Source: CAZWSC01 sp964636385
Lineage (GTDB): Bacteria > Eisenbacteria > RBG-16-71-46 > CAIMUX01
Length of the DNA: 64,000 nt
Assembly: GCA_964636385.1 (NCBI GenBank)
Contig: CAZWSC010000047.1
Span: 1 to 64,000 of the forward strand
Direction of reading: 5' to 3'
Shown here one piece after another: positions 52,031 through 60,716 of the stretch. Every line of letters begins with the position of its first letter. Position 1 is the stretch's first letter. The position numbers and the translations under genes are program-made. The notes beneath the pieces were generated by a model. The model was not told the DNA's origin. It searched no databases and saw only the letters and a program-made list of their open reading frames with translations.

Positions 52031-53122
52031 ATGAAAAGATGGATAGCTGTCGCAACCGTCCTTGTCGTATCGGCCGTCTGCCTGTTCGCCGTCCGACAGG
52101 GCCAGACCCGCGCAGAACAGGCCCCCCGCTCCGTGAAGGTCGCAATCGGAAGCATTGCCCAGGAGGCCCTGGCCATCGGCAATGTTGTCCCGGAGCAGGA
52201 AATCTCCGTCAAGAGCAAGGTCCCCGGGATTGTCTCCAGGGTGCACGTCGAGGTGGGTGACATGGTCCGGGCAGGCGATCCGCTGATCGACATCCGGCCC
52301 GATCCCACACCGCTCGAGCGCGCCGAGGCCGAGCGCAATCACCAGCTCGCCCGCGTCATTGAGGACGGCGCCAGGCGGGAGCTGGAGAGGACAACACAGC
52401 TTGCCTCACGCGGACTCCTCCCGGAGAGAGAGCTTGACGGTGCGGTCCAGGCCTACGAAACCGCAAGGCTCAGGGCCAAGATCTCGGGGGAAAGGCTGCA
52501 ACTGCTGAAGGAGGGGCGTGTCACCCTCGAGGGCGCGGAGGTCGGGAACCTGATCGGGGCGCCTGCAGCCGGCACCGTCCTGAACATCGATGCCAGCCAG
52601 GGGGATCCGGTTGTTCCGCTCACCTCGTACCAGGCAGGCACGGTTCTACTGACCATGGCCGACATGGAAAAGCTGGTCTTCCGCGGGACCGTTGACGAGG
52701 TCGATGTCGGGAAGCTGGCGGAAGGACAGGTGGTCAGGTTCACAGTCGGCGCCCTTCCGGATGAGGATGTGCGCGGGGTTCTCCACCGCATCTCCCCCAA
52801 GGCGCGAAGGCAGGAGTCGACGACCCTCTTCGACGTGGAGGCTGAGATCACGCACGCGGGCGGGCAGATGCTTCGCGCCGGGTACTCCGCAACGGCCAGG
52901 ATCGCGATCACCGAAGCAAACGACGTCCTCGTGATCCCCGAACGGCTCGTCCGCTTCGTGGACGGCGAGGCCTTCGTGCGGATTCCCGGCCCTGACGGAA
53001 AGCCTGTCGAGCAACAGATCGTGACCGGCCTCAGTGACGGGCTCTCGGTCGAGGTGAAGGAAGGGCTTTCGGAGGGGGACGAGGTTCTCGAACCGGATCC
53101 GAGCCCGCTCCACAAGAGGTAG
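52031..53122 (+). CDS. MacA/HlyD-type periplasmic adaptor of an ABC exporter
   Basis: 363 residues with an uncleaved N-terminal anchor (RWIAVATVLVVSAVCLFAV). The barrel-sandwich (lipoyl-like) halves are GIVSRVHVEVGDMVRAGDPLIDI and VGNLIGAPAAGTVLNIDA, with a helical hairpin between them (QLARVIEDGARRELERTTQLASRGLLPERELDGAVQAYETA shown in part), and beta-barrel and membrane-proximal domains follow. The linker carries the Arg/Gln-rich patch of MacA-like proteins. AGGAGG is seven bases before the ATG. It leads an operon with two permeases and an ATPase, forming a MacAB-like pump, but no TolC gene is present. Confidence 0.9.
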   Translation: MKRWIAVATVLVVSAVCLFAVRQGQTRAEQAPRSVKVAIGSIAQEALAIGNVVPEQEISVKSKVPGIVSRVHVEVGDMVRAGDPLIDIRPDPTPLERAEAERNHQLARVIEDGARRELERTTQLASRGLLPERELDGAVQAYETARLRAKISGERLQLLKEGRVTLEGAEVGNLIGAPAAGTVLNIDASQGDPVVPLTSYQAGTVLLTMADMEKLVFRGTVDEVDVGKLAEGQVVRFTVGALPDEDVRGVLHRISPKARRQESTTLFDVEAEITHAGGQMLRAGYSATARIAITEANDVLVIPERLVRFVDGEAFVRIPGPDGKPVEQQIVTGLSDGLSVEVKEGLSEGDEVLEPDPSPLHKR

Positions 53123-53170
53123 TCGCACGGGCTCCGGGCCTGTACCACTTCCATCCACAGCGAGGCGGAA

Positions 53171-54397
53171 ATGCAGATCAGGATCATCCTCTCCCAGTTC
53201 TTCAGGGATCTGAAGGCCCAGAAGCTCAGGACCGGGCTGACCCTGTTCGGCCTCGGCTGGGGAACCTTCTGCGTCGTGATCCTGCTAAGCTTCGGGGAAG
53301 GGATCCACATCAGGCAGAGACAGGACACCGCCTCGACCGGCGATCGCAACATCCTGGTCTGGGGATCCCGCACCTCCCTCCCGTACGAGGGGATACCGCA
53401 GGGCCGGGCGATCCGCCTGCAGGGGACCGACGCAGATGCGATCCTCACAGGCGTGTCGGGCGTGACCGAGTCGGTCGCGGAGTACCAGGGATATGCCCCC
53501 ATGCGCGGTCCGGGAGGGGAGAGCGCCACGAGCATAAGCGGCGTCACCCCCGGATACGGCCCGATCCGCAAGGTGGAGCCTGAACCGGGCGGGCGTTTCC
53601 TGAACGACACAGACCAGCGCGAACGCCGCCGCGTCGCCTTCCTGGGATCACAGGTCCGCGAGGACCTCTTCGGCGACCTTCCCGCAATCGGAGGCACGAT
53701 CGAGATCCGCGGGATCCCCTTCCTGGTTGTGGGGACCATGGCCAGGAAGCGCCAGAACTCCAACTACAGCGGGCCGGACGACAGGAAGGTCTTCATCCCT
53801 TCATCCGTCGCAACCGCCTCTCTCGGCATTCAACGACCGAACAACCTGGTCGTCGAAGTGGCCGAGGGTGTCGACGGAAAGCAGGCAGTCGGGGAGATCC
53901 GCGGGGTGCTGGCACGGCGGCACCGGTTCGATCCCTCCGACGATGCGGCACTGACCATCTGGGATATGGGTGAGACCATTGCCATGTTCGACAAGGTGTT
54001 CACCGGGTTCCGGGCCTTCCTCATGATGGTCGGGGTCTTCACACTGGCGGTTGCCGGAATCGGCGTCGCCAACATCATGAGCATGGTGATCGAGGACCGG
54101 ACCTCCCAGATCGGCATCTCCATGGCGCTCGGTGCGCGACGGGGATGGGTGCTGACACAGGTTCTCCTCGAGACCCTCCTCGTGACCCTGATAGGCGGCG
54201 GACTGGGCGCCGTCCTGTCCGCTGCGGTCATAGCCGCAGCCTCCATGCTGCCGATCGAGCAGATCGGAACTCCCGTACTCTCCATGCAGACCACCCTGCT
54301 GACAGCCGGCGTGCTGGGCATCATAGGGATCATCGCCGGGATGGGCCCCGCAAGGCGCGCCGCGCACATGCGGCCTGCCGAAGCGTTGAGGAGCTGA
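53171..54397 (+). CDS. MacB/FtsX-type ABC transporter permease 1
   Basis: 408 residues. One N-terminal TM helix (RTGLTLFGLGWGTFCVVILLS), a large periplasmic MacB_PCD domain (residues ~45-260: GDRNILVWGSRT, GGRFLNDTDQRERRRVAFLGSQVREDLFG) and three C-terminal helices with the FtsX domain (FRAFLMMVGVFTLAVAGIGVANIMSM, SMALGARRGWVLTQVLLETLLV). This is the mechanotransmission type of permease found in MacB, LolCE and related pumps. It is paired with a second, diverged permease gene four bases downstream, so the transporter is likely a heterodimer. Confidence 0.92.
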   Translation: MQIRIILSQFFRDLKAQKLRTGLTLFGLGWGTFCVVILLSFGEGIHIRQRQDTASTGDRNILVWGSRTSLPYEGIPQGRAIRLQGTDADAILTGVSGVTESVAEYQGYAPMRGPGGESATSISGVTPGYGPIRKVEPEPGGRFLNDTDQRERRRVAFLGSQVREDLFGDLPAIGGTIEIRGIPFLVVGTMARKRQNSNYSGPDDRKVFIPSSVATASLGIQRPNNLVVEVAEGVDGKQAVGEIRGVLARRHRFDPSDDAALTIWDMGETIAMFDKVFTGFRAFLMMVGVFTLAVAGIGVANIMSMVIEDRTSQIGISMALGARRGWVLTQVLLETLLVTLIGGGLGAVLSAAVIAAASMLPIEQIGTPVLSMQTTLLTAGVLGIIGIIAGMGPARRAAHMRPAEALRS

Positions 54398-54400
54398 GCC

Positions 54401-55651
54401 ATGAGTGGATGGAAACAGGGTCTCTCGCTCACGTGGCGTTCACTGGGGCGGAGGAAGTCCCGCCCCACGTCGATCCTGCTGGCGGTCGCATGGGGAACCC
54501 TGTCGATGGTGTTCCTCCTGGCCTTCGCCGAGGGGATGAAGCGCCAGATGACACTCGGGCAGGACGGGCTGTCATCAGGGGCGGTCATCCTCTGGCCCGG
54601 ATCGACTACAAAGGCCTGGGAAGGGATGAGGGCCGGCCGCGCCATCCGGCTAGAGGCTGCCGATGTCGATCTCCTCAGGCTGAAGGTGCCCGAGCTGGAG
54701 CATGTCGCCGGCGAGAGGCAATCCTGGGCGGTGGATCTGCGGGCCGGGGACAGGTCGGCATCGGCCCGTGTCACGGGTGTTCCGCCGTGCTTCGAGGTGA
54801 TCCGGGCTCACCATCCACAGCCCGGAGGCAGATTTCTCAACGACAAAGACGAGGAACAGAGACGCCGCTCGATCTTCCTGGGCCACGAGCTGAAGGAGGA
54901 GCTGTTCGGCGCGGAGGAGGCTGTGGGCAGGACGGTCCTTGTGCGGGGAGTGCCGTTCACAGTCGTCGGGATTCTGGTGGAGAAGATCCAGATGGGGATG
55001 TACAGCGGACCCGACTCACAGAAGGCAAGCATTCCCCTGTCCACATTCGAGGCCCTGTTCGGGCCGGGCCGGTACAACACTCTCCTCTACACTGTGAAAC
55101 CTCCCCACAGCACAGCCGGGCTCGAGACCAGGGTGCGCGAAGTCCTTGCCGGCCGCCAGCACTTCGACCCTGCAGACAAGTCGGCCCTGCACTTCTGGGA
55201 CACGGCCGCGCACCGCGAGACCTTCAACAAGGTCACGGGCGGCATGCAGCTGTTCATGGGGATTACCGGGGCGATGACGTTGCTGGTGGCAGGTGTGGGC
55301 CTTGCAAACATGCTTTTCGTCTCGGTCCGGCGCCGGACCCGCGAGATCGGCCTTCAGATGGCGATAGGGGCGAGGAAGTCGGCCGTCATGTCCCAGATCC
55401 TCGGTGAATCCCTGCTCATGGCGGGGATCGGAGGCTACCTCGGTATCGGGGCCGCGTGGATTCTCATAGAAGCCTTCCTGCAGATCCCGGTTCAGAGCCA
55501 GGTCTTCGAGTTCATCGGTAAGCCCGTTCTGTCCCTCCCGCTCGGGGTGCTGACTGTCCTGGTCCTCGTCGGGATAGCCTGCCTGGCGGGCCTCTTCCCG
55601 GCGCGCAGGGCGGCGGGCATGAACCCTGTGGAGGCATTGCGTCATGAGTAG
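54401..55651 (+). CDS. MacB/FtsX-type ABC transporter permease 2
   Basis: 416 residues with the same order as its neighbour: N-terminal helix (RPTSILLAVAWGTLSMVFLL), periplasmic core (SGAVILWPGSTTKAW, GGRFLNDKDEEQRRRSIFLGHELKEELFG), FtsX helices (QLFMGITGAMTLLVAGVGLANMLFV, QMAIGARKSAVMSQILGESLL). The GGRFLND(T/K)D(Q/E)(R/E) string is shared with permease 1, pointing to an old duplication. Its stop overlaps the ATPase start by eight bases. Confidence 0.92.
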   Translation: MSGWKQGLSLTWRSLGRRKSRPTSILLAVAWGTLSMVFLLAFAEGMKRQMTLGQDGLSSGAVILWPGSTTKAWEGMRAGRAIRLEAADVDLLRLKVPELEHVAGERQSWAVDLRAGDRSASARVTGVPPCFEVIRAHHPQPGGRFLNDKDEEQRRRSIFLGHELKEELFGAEEAVGRTVLVRGVPFTVVGILVEKIQMGMYSGPDSQKASIPLSTFEALFGPGRYNTLLYTVKPPHSTAGLETRVREVLAGRQHFDPADKSALHFWDTAAHRETFNKVTGGMQLFMGITGAMTLLVAGVGLANMLFVSVRRRTREIGLQMAIGARKSAVMSQILGESLLMAGIGGYLGIGAAWILIEAFLQIPVQSQVFEFIGKPVLSLPLGVLTVLVLVGIACLAGLFPARRAAGMNPVEALRHE

Positions 55652-56369
55652 TCAGCCACACCCCGTTGTGATGATGTCGGGCATCAGCAAGGTCTACAGG
55701 AGCGGCCCCGTCGAGGTGGAGGCGGTGCGGAGCCTGGACTTCAGCGTCTCCGAGGGCGAGATGGCCGCGATCATCGGCCCTTCGGGTTCGGGCAAGTCAA
55801 CGCTGATGAACCTGATCGGCTGCCTCGACCTTCCGACCTCCGGCACCTACGAGTTCGACGGCAGCGACATTGCGGGGCTTTCCCATGAACGCCTCGCCGA
55901 CCTGCGCAACCGCTCAATCGGCTTCGTCTTCCAGTCATTCCACCTCCTCCCCCACGCGACGGCCCGGGAGAACGTGGAGATGCCGCTGCTCTTCGCAGGA
56001 GTGCCCGCGGCCAGGCGTACGGAACGGGCCATGAAGATGCTGGAACGCGTCGGTCTGGCCGGCCGCGCAGGCCACCTACCGAACCAGCTGTCGGGGGGAG
56101 AGATGCAGCGCGTGGCGGTCGCCCGCGCCCTCGCGAACAACCCTCGTGTGATACTCGCAGACGAGCCGACGGGGAATCTCGACAGCAGGACCGGAAGGGG
56201 GATACTGGAACTCTTCACGACACTGTGGCAGTCCGGAACGACGATCATCCTGATCACCCACGACCTGGGTCTCGCCAGGATCTGCCCCCGCGTCGTCAAG
56301 ATGGAAGACGGACGCATCGTGCACGACGGAAGTGAGCTTCCGGCTGAGGAGGTCTCGTCCCTCGCCTGA
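55644..56369 (+). CDS. LolD/MacB-type ABC transporter ATPase
   Basis: 241 residues. Walker A is GPSGSGKST near residue 46, the signature is LSGGEMQRVAVARALANNP, Walker B is VILADEPTGNLDS and the H-loop is ITHDLG. The AIIGPSGSGKSTLMNLIGCLD and Q-loop GFVFQSFHLL strings place it with the LolD/MacB/FtsE group, which drive type VII (MacB-superfamily) exporters. It is the last gene of the adaptor-permease-permease-ATPase operon. Substrate (lipoprotein, peptide, macrolide-like molecule) is not predictable. Confidence 0.93.
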   Translation: MSSQPHPVVMMSGISKVYRSGPVEVEAVRSLDFSVSEGEMAAIIGPSGSGKSTLMNLIGCLDLPTSGTYEFDGSDIAGLSHERLADLRNRSIGFVFQSFHLLPHATARENVEMPLLFAGVPAARRTERAMKMLERVGLAGRAGHLPNQLSGGEMQRVAVARALANNPRVILADEPTGNLDSRTGRGILELFTTLWQSGTTIILITHDLGLARICPRVVKMEDGRIVHDGSELPAEEVSSLA

Positions 56370-56460
56370 CAGGGAAGGGATCATGACCGCGGGATCCTGC
56401 CGGTACATGGCCGCGCTGCCATCCGCAGACGGCCGCACCGCCACACGCGATCAGCAGTGA

Positions 56461-57648
56461 CTACCCGCACATCTCCAGCGCTCTCTCCGCCAGCTTCTCC
56501 CCCGCAGCACGGCATTCAGCGAGGCATTCCTCCGTCGGCCTGAACTGCGACCGCAGGGGATCCGACATCATCTCCCAGCCGATCCCCTTCATCAGGTCGT
56601 GAAGCTCCGTGGCGCCCCCCTTCCCCCACCCGTAGGAGCCGAAGGCGAGCGCAGTCTTCCTCTTCGACGACAACCCCTTCAGATAAGTGAGCGCGGCTCC
56701 CGCCATCGGCATTATCGTCTGGTTGAGCGTTGACGATCCGAAGGCGACGCAGGCCGCGTCAAATGACTCGGTCGCGATTTCCGTAAGGTCCGACGAACGG
56801 ATCGAGATCAGCTTCACATCAACACCGTCCCTGTTCGCGCCTTCCAGGATCGTGCGCGCCATCATCTCGGTCGAACCCCACATCGAATCGTAGATGACCA
56901 GGACTTTCGGAATCGGCCTGTCGCTGGACCACTCCCTGTAGGCGGAGAGGATCGTATCCAGGTGTTTGCGCCATACAACGCCATGCGAGGGAGCGATCAT
57001 CCTGATATCCAGGCCCTTCAGGCTGTCCATGGCGCGGACCACCTGCGGGCCATAGGGGGAGACGATGTTGGCGTAGTACCGCTTCGCCTCGCGCATCAGG
57101 TTGGGCAGGCCGTTCTCGTCGTCGAACAGCTTCGGGAAGGCGTAGTGCTCCCCGAAGGCATCCATCGAGAAGAGGAGCCCTTCCTCCCTGACGTAGGTGG
57201 CCATCGACTCCGGCCAGTGCACCATCGGGGTGTCGGCGAAGGTCAGGCTACGTCTGCCCAGTGGGACTGTCTCCCCGGAAGCGACCACCCGGATCCTTGA
57301 CTGGTCGATCTCGTAGTGCTTCCCGAGCGCAGCCCTGCACTTCGCATTGCACAGGAGCACGGCGTTCCTGCAGGCGGCCAGGGCGGCCGTGATCGACCCG
57401 GAGTGGTCCGGCTCCGCGTGATTGCTCACGATGAAGTCGACCGAATCGAGAGGCGCAAGCCCGGCGACCGACTTAAGGAAGGCGGACGCATACTGGGCCT
57501 TGACCGTGTCGATGACGGCAGTCCTCTCATCGCGGACAAGGTAGGAGTTGTAGGTCGCCCCCTGGGCTGTCGTGTAGCTGTGAAAGTCGCGAACGGTCCA
57601 GTCGATGTAGCCGACCCAGTCTATATCGGGACACAGGGTCCTGTTCAT
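56461..57648 (-). CDS. Flavodiiron protein (FprA-type oxygen reductase)
   Basis: 395 residues in two domains. The metallo-beta-lactamase-like diiron site ligands are present: SNHAEPDHSG (HxExDH), MVHWPESM, MDAFGEHY and IAPSHGVVWR. The C-terminal flavodoxin domain (~residues 255-395) opens with VLVIYDSMWGSTEMMA, the FMN loop. Flavodiiron proteins reduce O2 to water or NO to N2O in anaerobes, using rubredoxin electrons. It is the most downstream of four minus-strand genes for oxygen defence (ferritin, superoxide reductase, rubrerythrin, this). FMN and diiron motifs appear intact. Confidence 0.95.
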   Translation of the reverse strand: MNRTLCPDIDWVGYIDWTVRDFHSYTTAQGATYNSYLVRDERTAVIDTVKAQYASAFLKSVAGLAPLDSVDFIVSNHAEPDHSGSITAALAACRNAVLLCNAKCRAALGKHYEIDQSRIRVVASGETVPLGRRSLTFADTPMVHWPESMATYVREEGLLFSMDAFGEHYAFPKLFDDENGLPNLMREAKRYYANIVSPYGPQVVRAMDSLKGLDIRMIAPSHGVVWRKHLDTILSAYREWSSDRPIPKVLVIYDSMWGSTEMMARTILEGANRDGVDVKLISIRSSDLTEIATESFDAACVAFGSSTLNQTIMPMAGAALTYLKGLSSKRKTALAFGSYGWGKGGATELHDLMKGIGWEMMSDPLRSQFRPTEECLAECRAAGEKLAERALEMCG

Positions 57649-57734
57649 GATTGCCGCCTCTCAGGGGTTGTTTGGGCTGAGCTGTTCCCCGGTGGCGGAG
57701 GACCGCGCAATCGCACGGGCCTCCGCCCGGGATG

Positions 57735-58310
57735 CTACCAGTTCTCCGCGAGAAGCTCGAAGTGCGCCTGGGGATGCGCACAGGCCGGGCAGCTTTCCGG
57801 CGCAGTCGTCCCGCTGTGGATGTACCCGCAGTTCTGGCACTTCCAGACGACTTCACTGTCCTTCCTGAAGACCGTCCCCTTCTCCACGTTTGCGAGGAGA
57901 TCCAGATAGCGCTTCTCGTGCTGCTTCTCGGCGACCGAAACGGCGTCGAAGAGCTGCCCTATTGCCGGGAAGCCCTCTTCGCGGGCGGTGGCGGCAAATG
58001 CCGGGTAGAGCGTTGACCACTCCTCGTTCTCCCCGCACGCGGCGGCCTTCAGGTTCTCCGCGGTCGTCCCGATCACCCCCGCAGGGAAGGTCGCCGTGAT
58101 CTCCACGTCGCCGCCCTTCAGAAACTTGAAGAAACGCTTGGCGTGCTCGCGCTCCTGGTTGGCGGTCTCCTCGAAGATGTTCGATATCTGGACGTACCCT
58201 TCCTTCCTCGCCTGGCTGGAGAAGTAGGTGTACCGATTCCGGGCCTGTGACTCACCGGCAAATGCCTTCAGCAGATTCTGTTCGGTCTTCGTTCCCTTCA
58301 GTTCAGCCAT
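57735..58310 (-). CDS. rbr: Rubrerythrin
   Basis: 191 residues. The ferritin-like diiron domain has GESQARNRYTYF and EETANQEREHAKRFF, then ENEEWSTLYPAFAATAREEGF and EKQHEKRYLDLL, with the expected Glu/His ligands. A rubredoxin-type FeCys4 C-terminus follows (KCQNCGYIHSG, SCPACAHPQAHF). It removes hydrogen peroxide in anaerobes. Full length and all ligands are present. Placed between the superoxide reductase and flavodiiron genes, it would handle the peroxide made by the former. Confidence 0.96.
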   Translation of the reverse strand: MAELKGTKTEQNLLKAFAGESQARNRYTYFSSQARKEGYVQISNIFEETANQEREHAKRFFKFLKGGDVEITATFPAGVIGTTAENLKAAACGENEEWSTLYPAFAATAREEGFPAIGQLFDAVSVAEKQHEKRYLDLLANVEKGTVFRKDSEVVWKCQNCGYIHSGTTAPESCPACAHPQAHFELLAENW

Positions 58311-58401
58311 CTTTCCCTCTTCCTCTGTTGGGTTGTCTGTTCAGTCTTCCCCGGTGCGGGCAGGTCCTTGCGGACGGAACCCCCATGGCGGGCTTTCCGG
58401 A

Positions 58402-58788
58402 TCAGCCTTCTGTGCTCCAGGGCCCGTGGATGTTGCAGAACTCGCGTGCCGCGAGTTTACCGCCCGAGACCCCCGGGAAGAACGCCTCCGGAGGATCGCC
58501 GGGCGACAGGTAGCTACGGTGCTCCCTGCCGTCGGCTACCAGCTCGATCCACTGGATGTAGTGCTTGTCGATCATCGGATGCGGGGTCGAGCCGACAACA
58601 ACGCGGACACCGCCCTCCTTCGTCTCGATGACGGGCACGTGCTTCTCGGTGGAGGAGTCGGCAGTGCTGACCTTCATGAGCTTCATCGGCTCACCGCAGC
58701 AGATCAGATCCCCTCCTCCCGCAACGAGCACCTCGACGATGTTGCCGCAGATGTCGCACTTGTAGATCTGTTTAGTCTCGATTGGCAT
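58402..58788 (-). CDS. dfx: Desulfoferrodoxin (2Fe superoxide reductase)
   Basis: 128 residues, the size of the two-domain 2Fe enzyme. The N-terminal desulforedoxin site is YKCDICGNIVEV...LICCGEPM (four Cys). The active-site iron ligands follow in EKHVPVI, GSTPHPMIDKHYIQWIEL and REFCNIHGPW (four His and one Cys). It reduces superoxide to peroxide without making oxygen. Genes for rubrerythrin and ferritin flank it, so superoxide, peroxide and iron can be handled together. Confidence 0.96.
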   Translation of the reverse strand: MPIETKQIYKCDICGNIVEVLVAGGGDLICCGEPMKLMKVSTADSSTEKHVPVIETKEGGVRVVVGSTPHPMIDKHYIQWIELVADGREHRSYLSPGDPPEAFFPGVSGGKLAAREFCNIHGPWSTEG

Positions 58789-58902
58789 GTTTCATCTCCT
58801 CCCTTGCTGTGAACTCCTTCAGTGGAGTTACGATCAGGCCCGGACCGTTCAGGACACAATTGGCTGGCGAAGCAGAGGCTCCATGAACAGTCCGGTCCGG
58901 CC

Positions 58903-59400
58903 CTATCCCTTCGCGGGGGGTGTGAAGACGCGCGTTCCCATCTCCTTGTCGAGCGCATACAGCATCCCGCCCTGGGCGATGTTCAGCTTGTCGATGACGT
59001 CGCGAGCGGAAGCCTCCTCTTCGACCTGCTCCGTGACGAACCACTGCAGAAACGCATTGGTCGCATGGTCCCTGGACTTGATGGCAAGGTCCACCAGGTC
59101 GTTGATGCGGCCTGTGATGTACTGCTCGTGCTTCAGCGCGTCCGCGAAAGCGTCGGCCGGAGTCTTCCACTCCGAGGGCGGTTTCTCCATGGCACCGGGC
59201 TCCACCTTGCCGCCACGCTCCAGGATGTAGTCGTAGAACATCATCGCGTGCGTGTTCTCCTCCTGGGCCTGAATGCGCAGCCAGTTCGAAAAACCGTTCA
59301 GCCCCCTGGATGCGAGATCCGACGCCATGGCGAGATATAGGTATGCCGAGTACATCTCGGCCGTGAACTGCTCGTTCAGAGCCTTCATCATCTGGTCCAT
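58903..59400 (-). CDS. Non-heme ferritin
   Basis: 165 residues, typical of FtnA-like ferritin. Helix A has LNEQFTAEMYSAYLYLAMASD, the ferroxidase ligands are E in NEQFTAEMYSAY and AQEENTHAMMFYDY (E-x-x-H), and EQYITGRINDL, FLQWFVTEQVEEE complete the diiron site. Bacterioferritin's heme Met is not expected here. It stores iron as the first gene of the oxygen-defence row. GAGGAGG lies upstream of the ATG. Confidence 0.94.
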   Translation of the reverse strand: MDQMMKALNEQFTAEMYSAYLYLAMASDLASRGLNGFSNWLRIQAQEENTHAMMFYDYILERGGKVEPGAMEKPPSEWKTPADAFADALKHEQYITGRINDLVDLAIKSRDHATNAFLQWFVTEQVEEEASARDVIDKLNIAQGGMLYALDKEMGTRVFTPPAKG

Positions 59401-59485
59401 ATCCTTTTCCTCCTCGGAGAATCCTCCCCCGGCTTCAGGCGGACACCTGTCACCGGGGGGACTTCAATCCCTGTCGAACCGGGAA

Positions 59486-59514
59486 GGATAACGCCAGCCT
59501 TGGCCGCGTATCAA
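59486..59514 (-). promoter_or_regulatory. Candidate promoter of the oxygen-defence cluster
   Basis: On the minus strand TTGATA and TTATCC are 17 bases apart, with the -10 box about 85 bases before the ferritin ATG. I see no clear Fur or PerR box around it. Confidence 0.4.
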
Positions 59515-59646
59515 GGGAGAGCTGACGGCGAGCTCAAGGCTCCTGACCGGACCAACTCCTGGTGAAAGTGCAGGCTGGGCAGGCGGAACTCTGACTCCTG
59601 TGAGTTGCTACTGCGACAGGCTTTCGGCAAGGCCGGTCGGACCGGA

Positions 59647-59923
59647 TCATCCATGATCCGGGCTGCCGGCGGCTGAGAGGATCAGCATCGACCGGGCAAT
59701 CCCGTTGCGGGTCCACTCTGCGAAACTGCCGACGTAGTTGCGGTCATCGTGGAAGCCTGAATGAACAAGGGCCATTGCCACGAATGATGACAGCTTCCCG
59801 AGGCTCGATGATGACCGGGAAGGAGTCGGCCTGCGGGCCGGTTCGCACGGCATGTGTAAAACAGCCAGTTGCCGCCAGGGCCAGTATGAGTGCGATGGCG
59901 GACGGATGGTTGAGTCTCTCCAC
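59647..59923 (-). pseudogene. Remnant of a rhodanese-domain lipoprotein
   Basis: A GTG start with GGAGAGGAG eight bases upstream opens a lipoprotein signal (IALILALAATGC). The frame then reads IEPREAVIIRG and stops. In another frame, the downstream sequence reads SSFVAMALVHSGFHDDRNYVGSFAEW (seen in parts), which matches the end of a rhodanese sulfurtransferase domain (RNYVGSFAEW is the family-like core). The cysteine-containing middle of the domain is missing. I read this as a lipoprotein-rhodanese gene with an internal deletion and frameshift. The lipoprotein piece alone (59 residues) could still be made. Confidence 0.45.
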
Positions 59924-60025
59924 TGTGCTGACTCCTCTCCGCGATATCATCTCTGGAAGGCTGCGGGGCGGAAAGGGGAGCATGTTTCCTGACCTGCCGC
60001 TGCGCTGGGAGAACAGGGCAGCCAC

Positions 60026-60697
60026 TCAGCAGGCGCACCTGGCCCGTGAGAGGATCACCACCCTTCGGCCATCCGCGTAGATCAGCCGCAGGCCCATCCG
60101 GCAGGCGATCCAGGCGAATGTCTCCATCGTATAGAACGCCACGTGCGTCGGGTCCGATGTGTAATGCCATTGCGCCGGGGTGGAACCGGGTGGTCGGAAC
60201 TCGGTCATAACGCCCAGGACTCCGCCCGGGCGCAGCAGGGCAACCAGGCGCGCGATCTCAGCCCCGGGTTCGTGGAAGTGCTCGAAGACCTCTGCGCATG
60301 CCGCGAAGTCATATGGCGGGGCGGGATCACGGGGATCGAAGACAGGATCGTATCCGTCGCAGATGAAACCGCGCTCCCGGAGCATGCCTGCGAGCACCCC
60401 GCCCGGCCCGCTCCCGTAGTCGATGCCGCGGCTGCCTGGATCCAGGAGCCTGCACAAAGGGTCGGCGAGTTGCCCGAGGAAACGCACGTAGCCCTCGTCG
60501 CCGGGATCGTTGCGATGCAGTCGATACCGTGCAGCCTCTGCATCCGGGGCGATGTGAAAGCGCGGGGGCACGTGAATGAGCGAGCAGACAGGGCAGGAAC
60601 GGAACTCCCTGCCGTCCCGGCGCCCCGGCACCATCCGCGTGGATGAGTGCCCGCAAAGGGGGCATGGATCATGCGTGCTCAGACAGCGCCCCTTCAG
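60026..60697 (-). CDS. Zinc-ribbon class I SAM-dependent methyltransferase, probable CTG start
   Basis: 223 residues if it starts at CTG. The methyltransferase core has IDYGSGPGGVLAGML (motif I), CDGYDPVF, FAACAEVFEHFHEP and LLRPGGVLGVMTEF. The first ATG in frame would begin at MVPGRRDG and cut off CPLCG of a CPLCG...CPVCS pair, which is the zinc ribbon common at the front of these methyltransferases. Upstream the frame is open, with no ATG, GTG or TTG, but GGGAGGGAGG sits six bases before an in-frame CTG. This is the likeliest start. It follows purE by 19 bases and may be co-transcribed with purD and purE. The methylated substrate is unknown. Confidence 0.8.
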   Translation of the reverse strand: MKGRCLSTHDPCPLCGHSSTRMVPGRRDGREFRSCPVCSLIHVPPRFHIAPDAEAARYRLHRNDPGDEGYVRFLGQLADPLCRLLDPGSRGIDYGSGPGGVLAGMLRERGFICDGYDPVFDPRDPAPPYDFAACAEVFEHFHEPGAEIARLVALLRPGGVLGVMTEFRPPGSTPAQWHYTSDPTHVAFYTMETFAWIACRMGLRLIYADGRRVVILSRARCAC

Positions 60698-60716
60698 CCG
60701 GTTCCTCCCTCCCTGA

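Noticed and set aside
52031..56369. Complete tripartite MacAB-TolC system
   Set aside because: Adaptor, two permeases and ATPase are present, but no outer-membrane TolC-like gene is in the window.
59682..60170. 162-residue minus-strand frame between the rhodanese remnant and the methyltransferase
   Set aside because: It overlaps the 3' end of the methyltransferase in another frame and has no recognisable domain.
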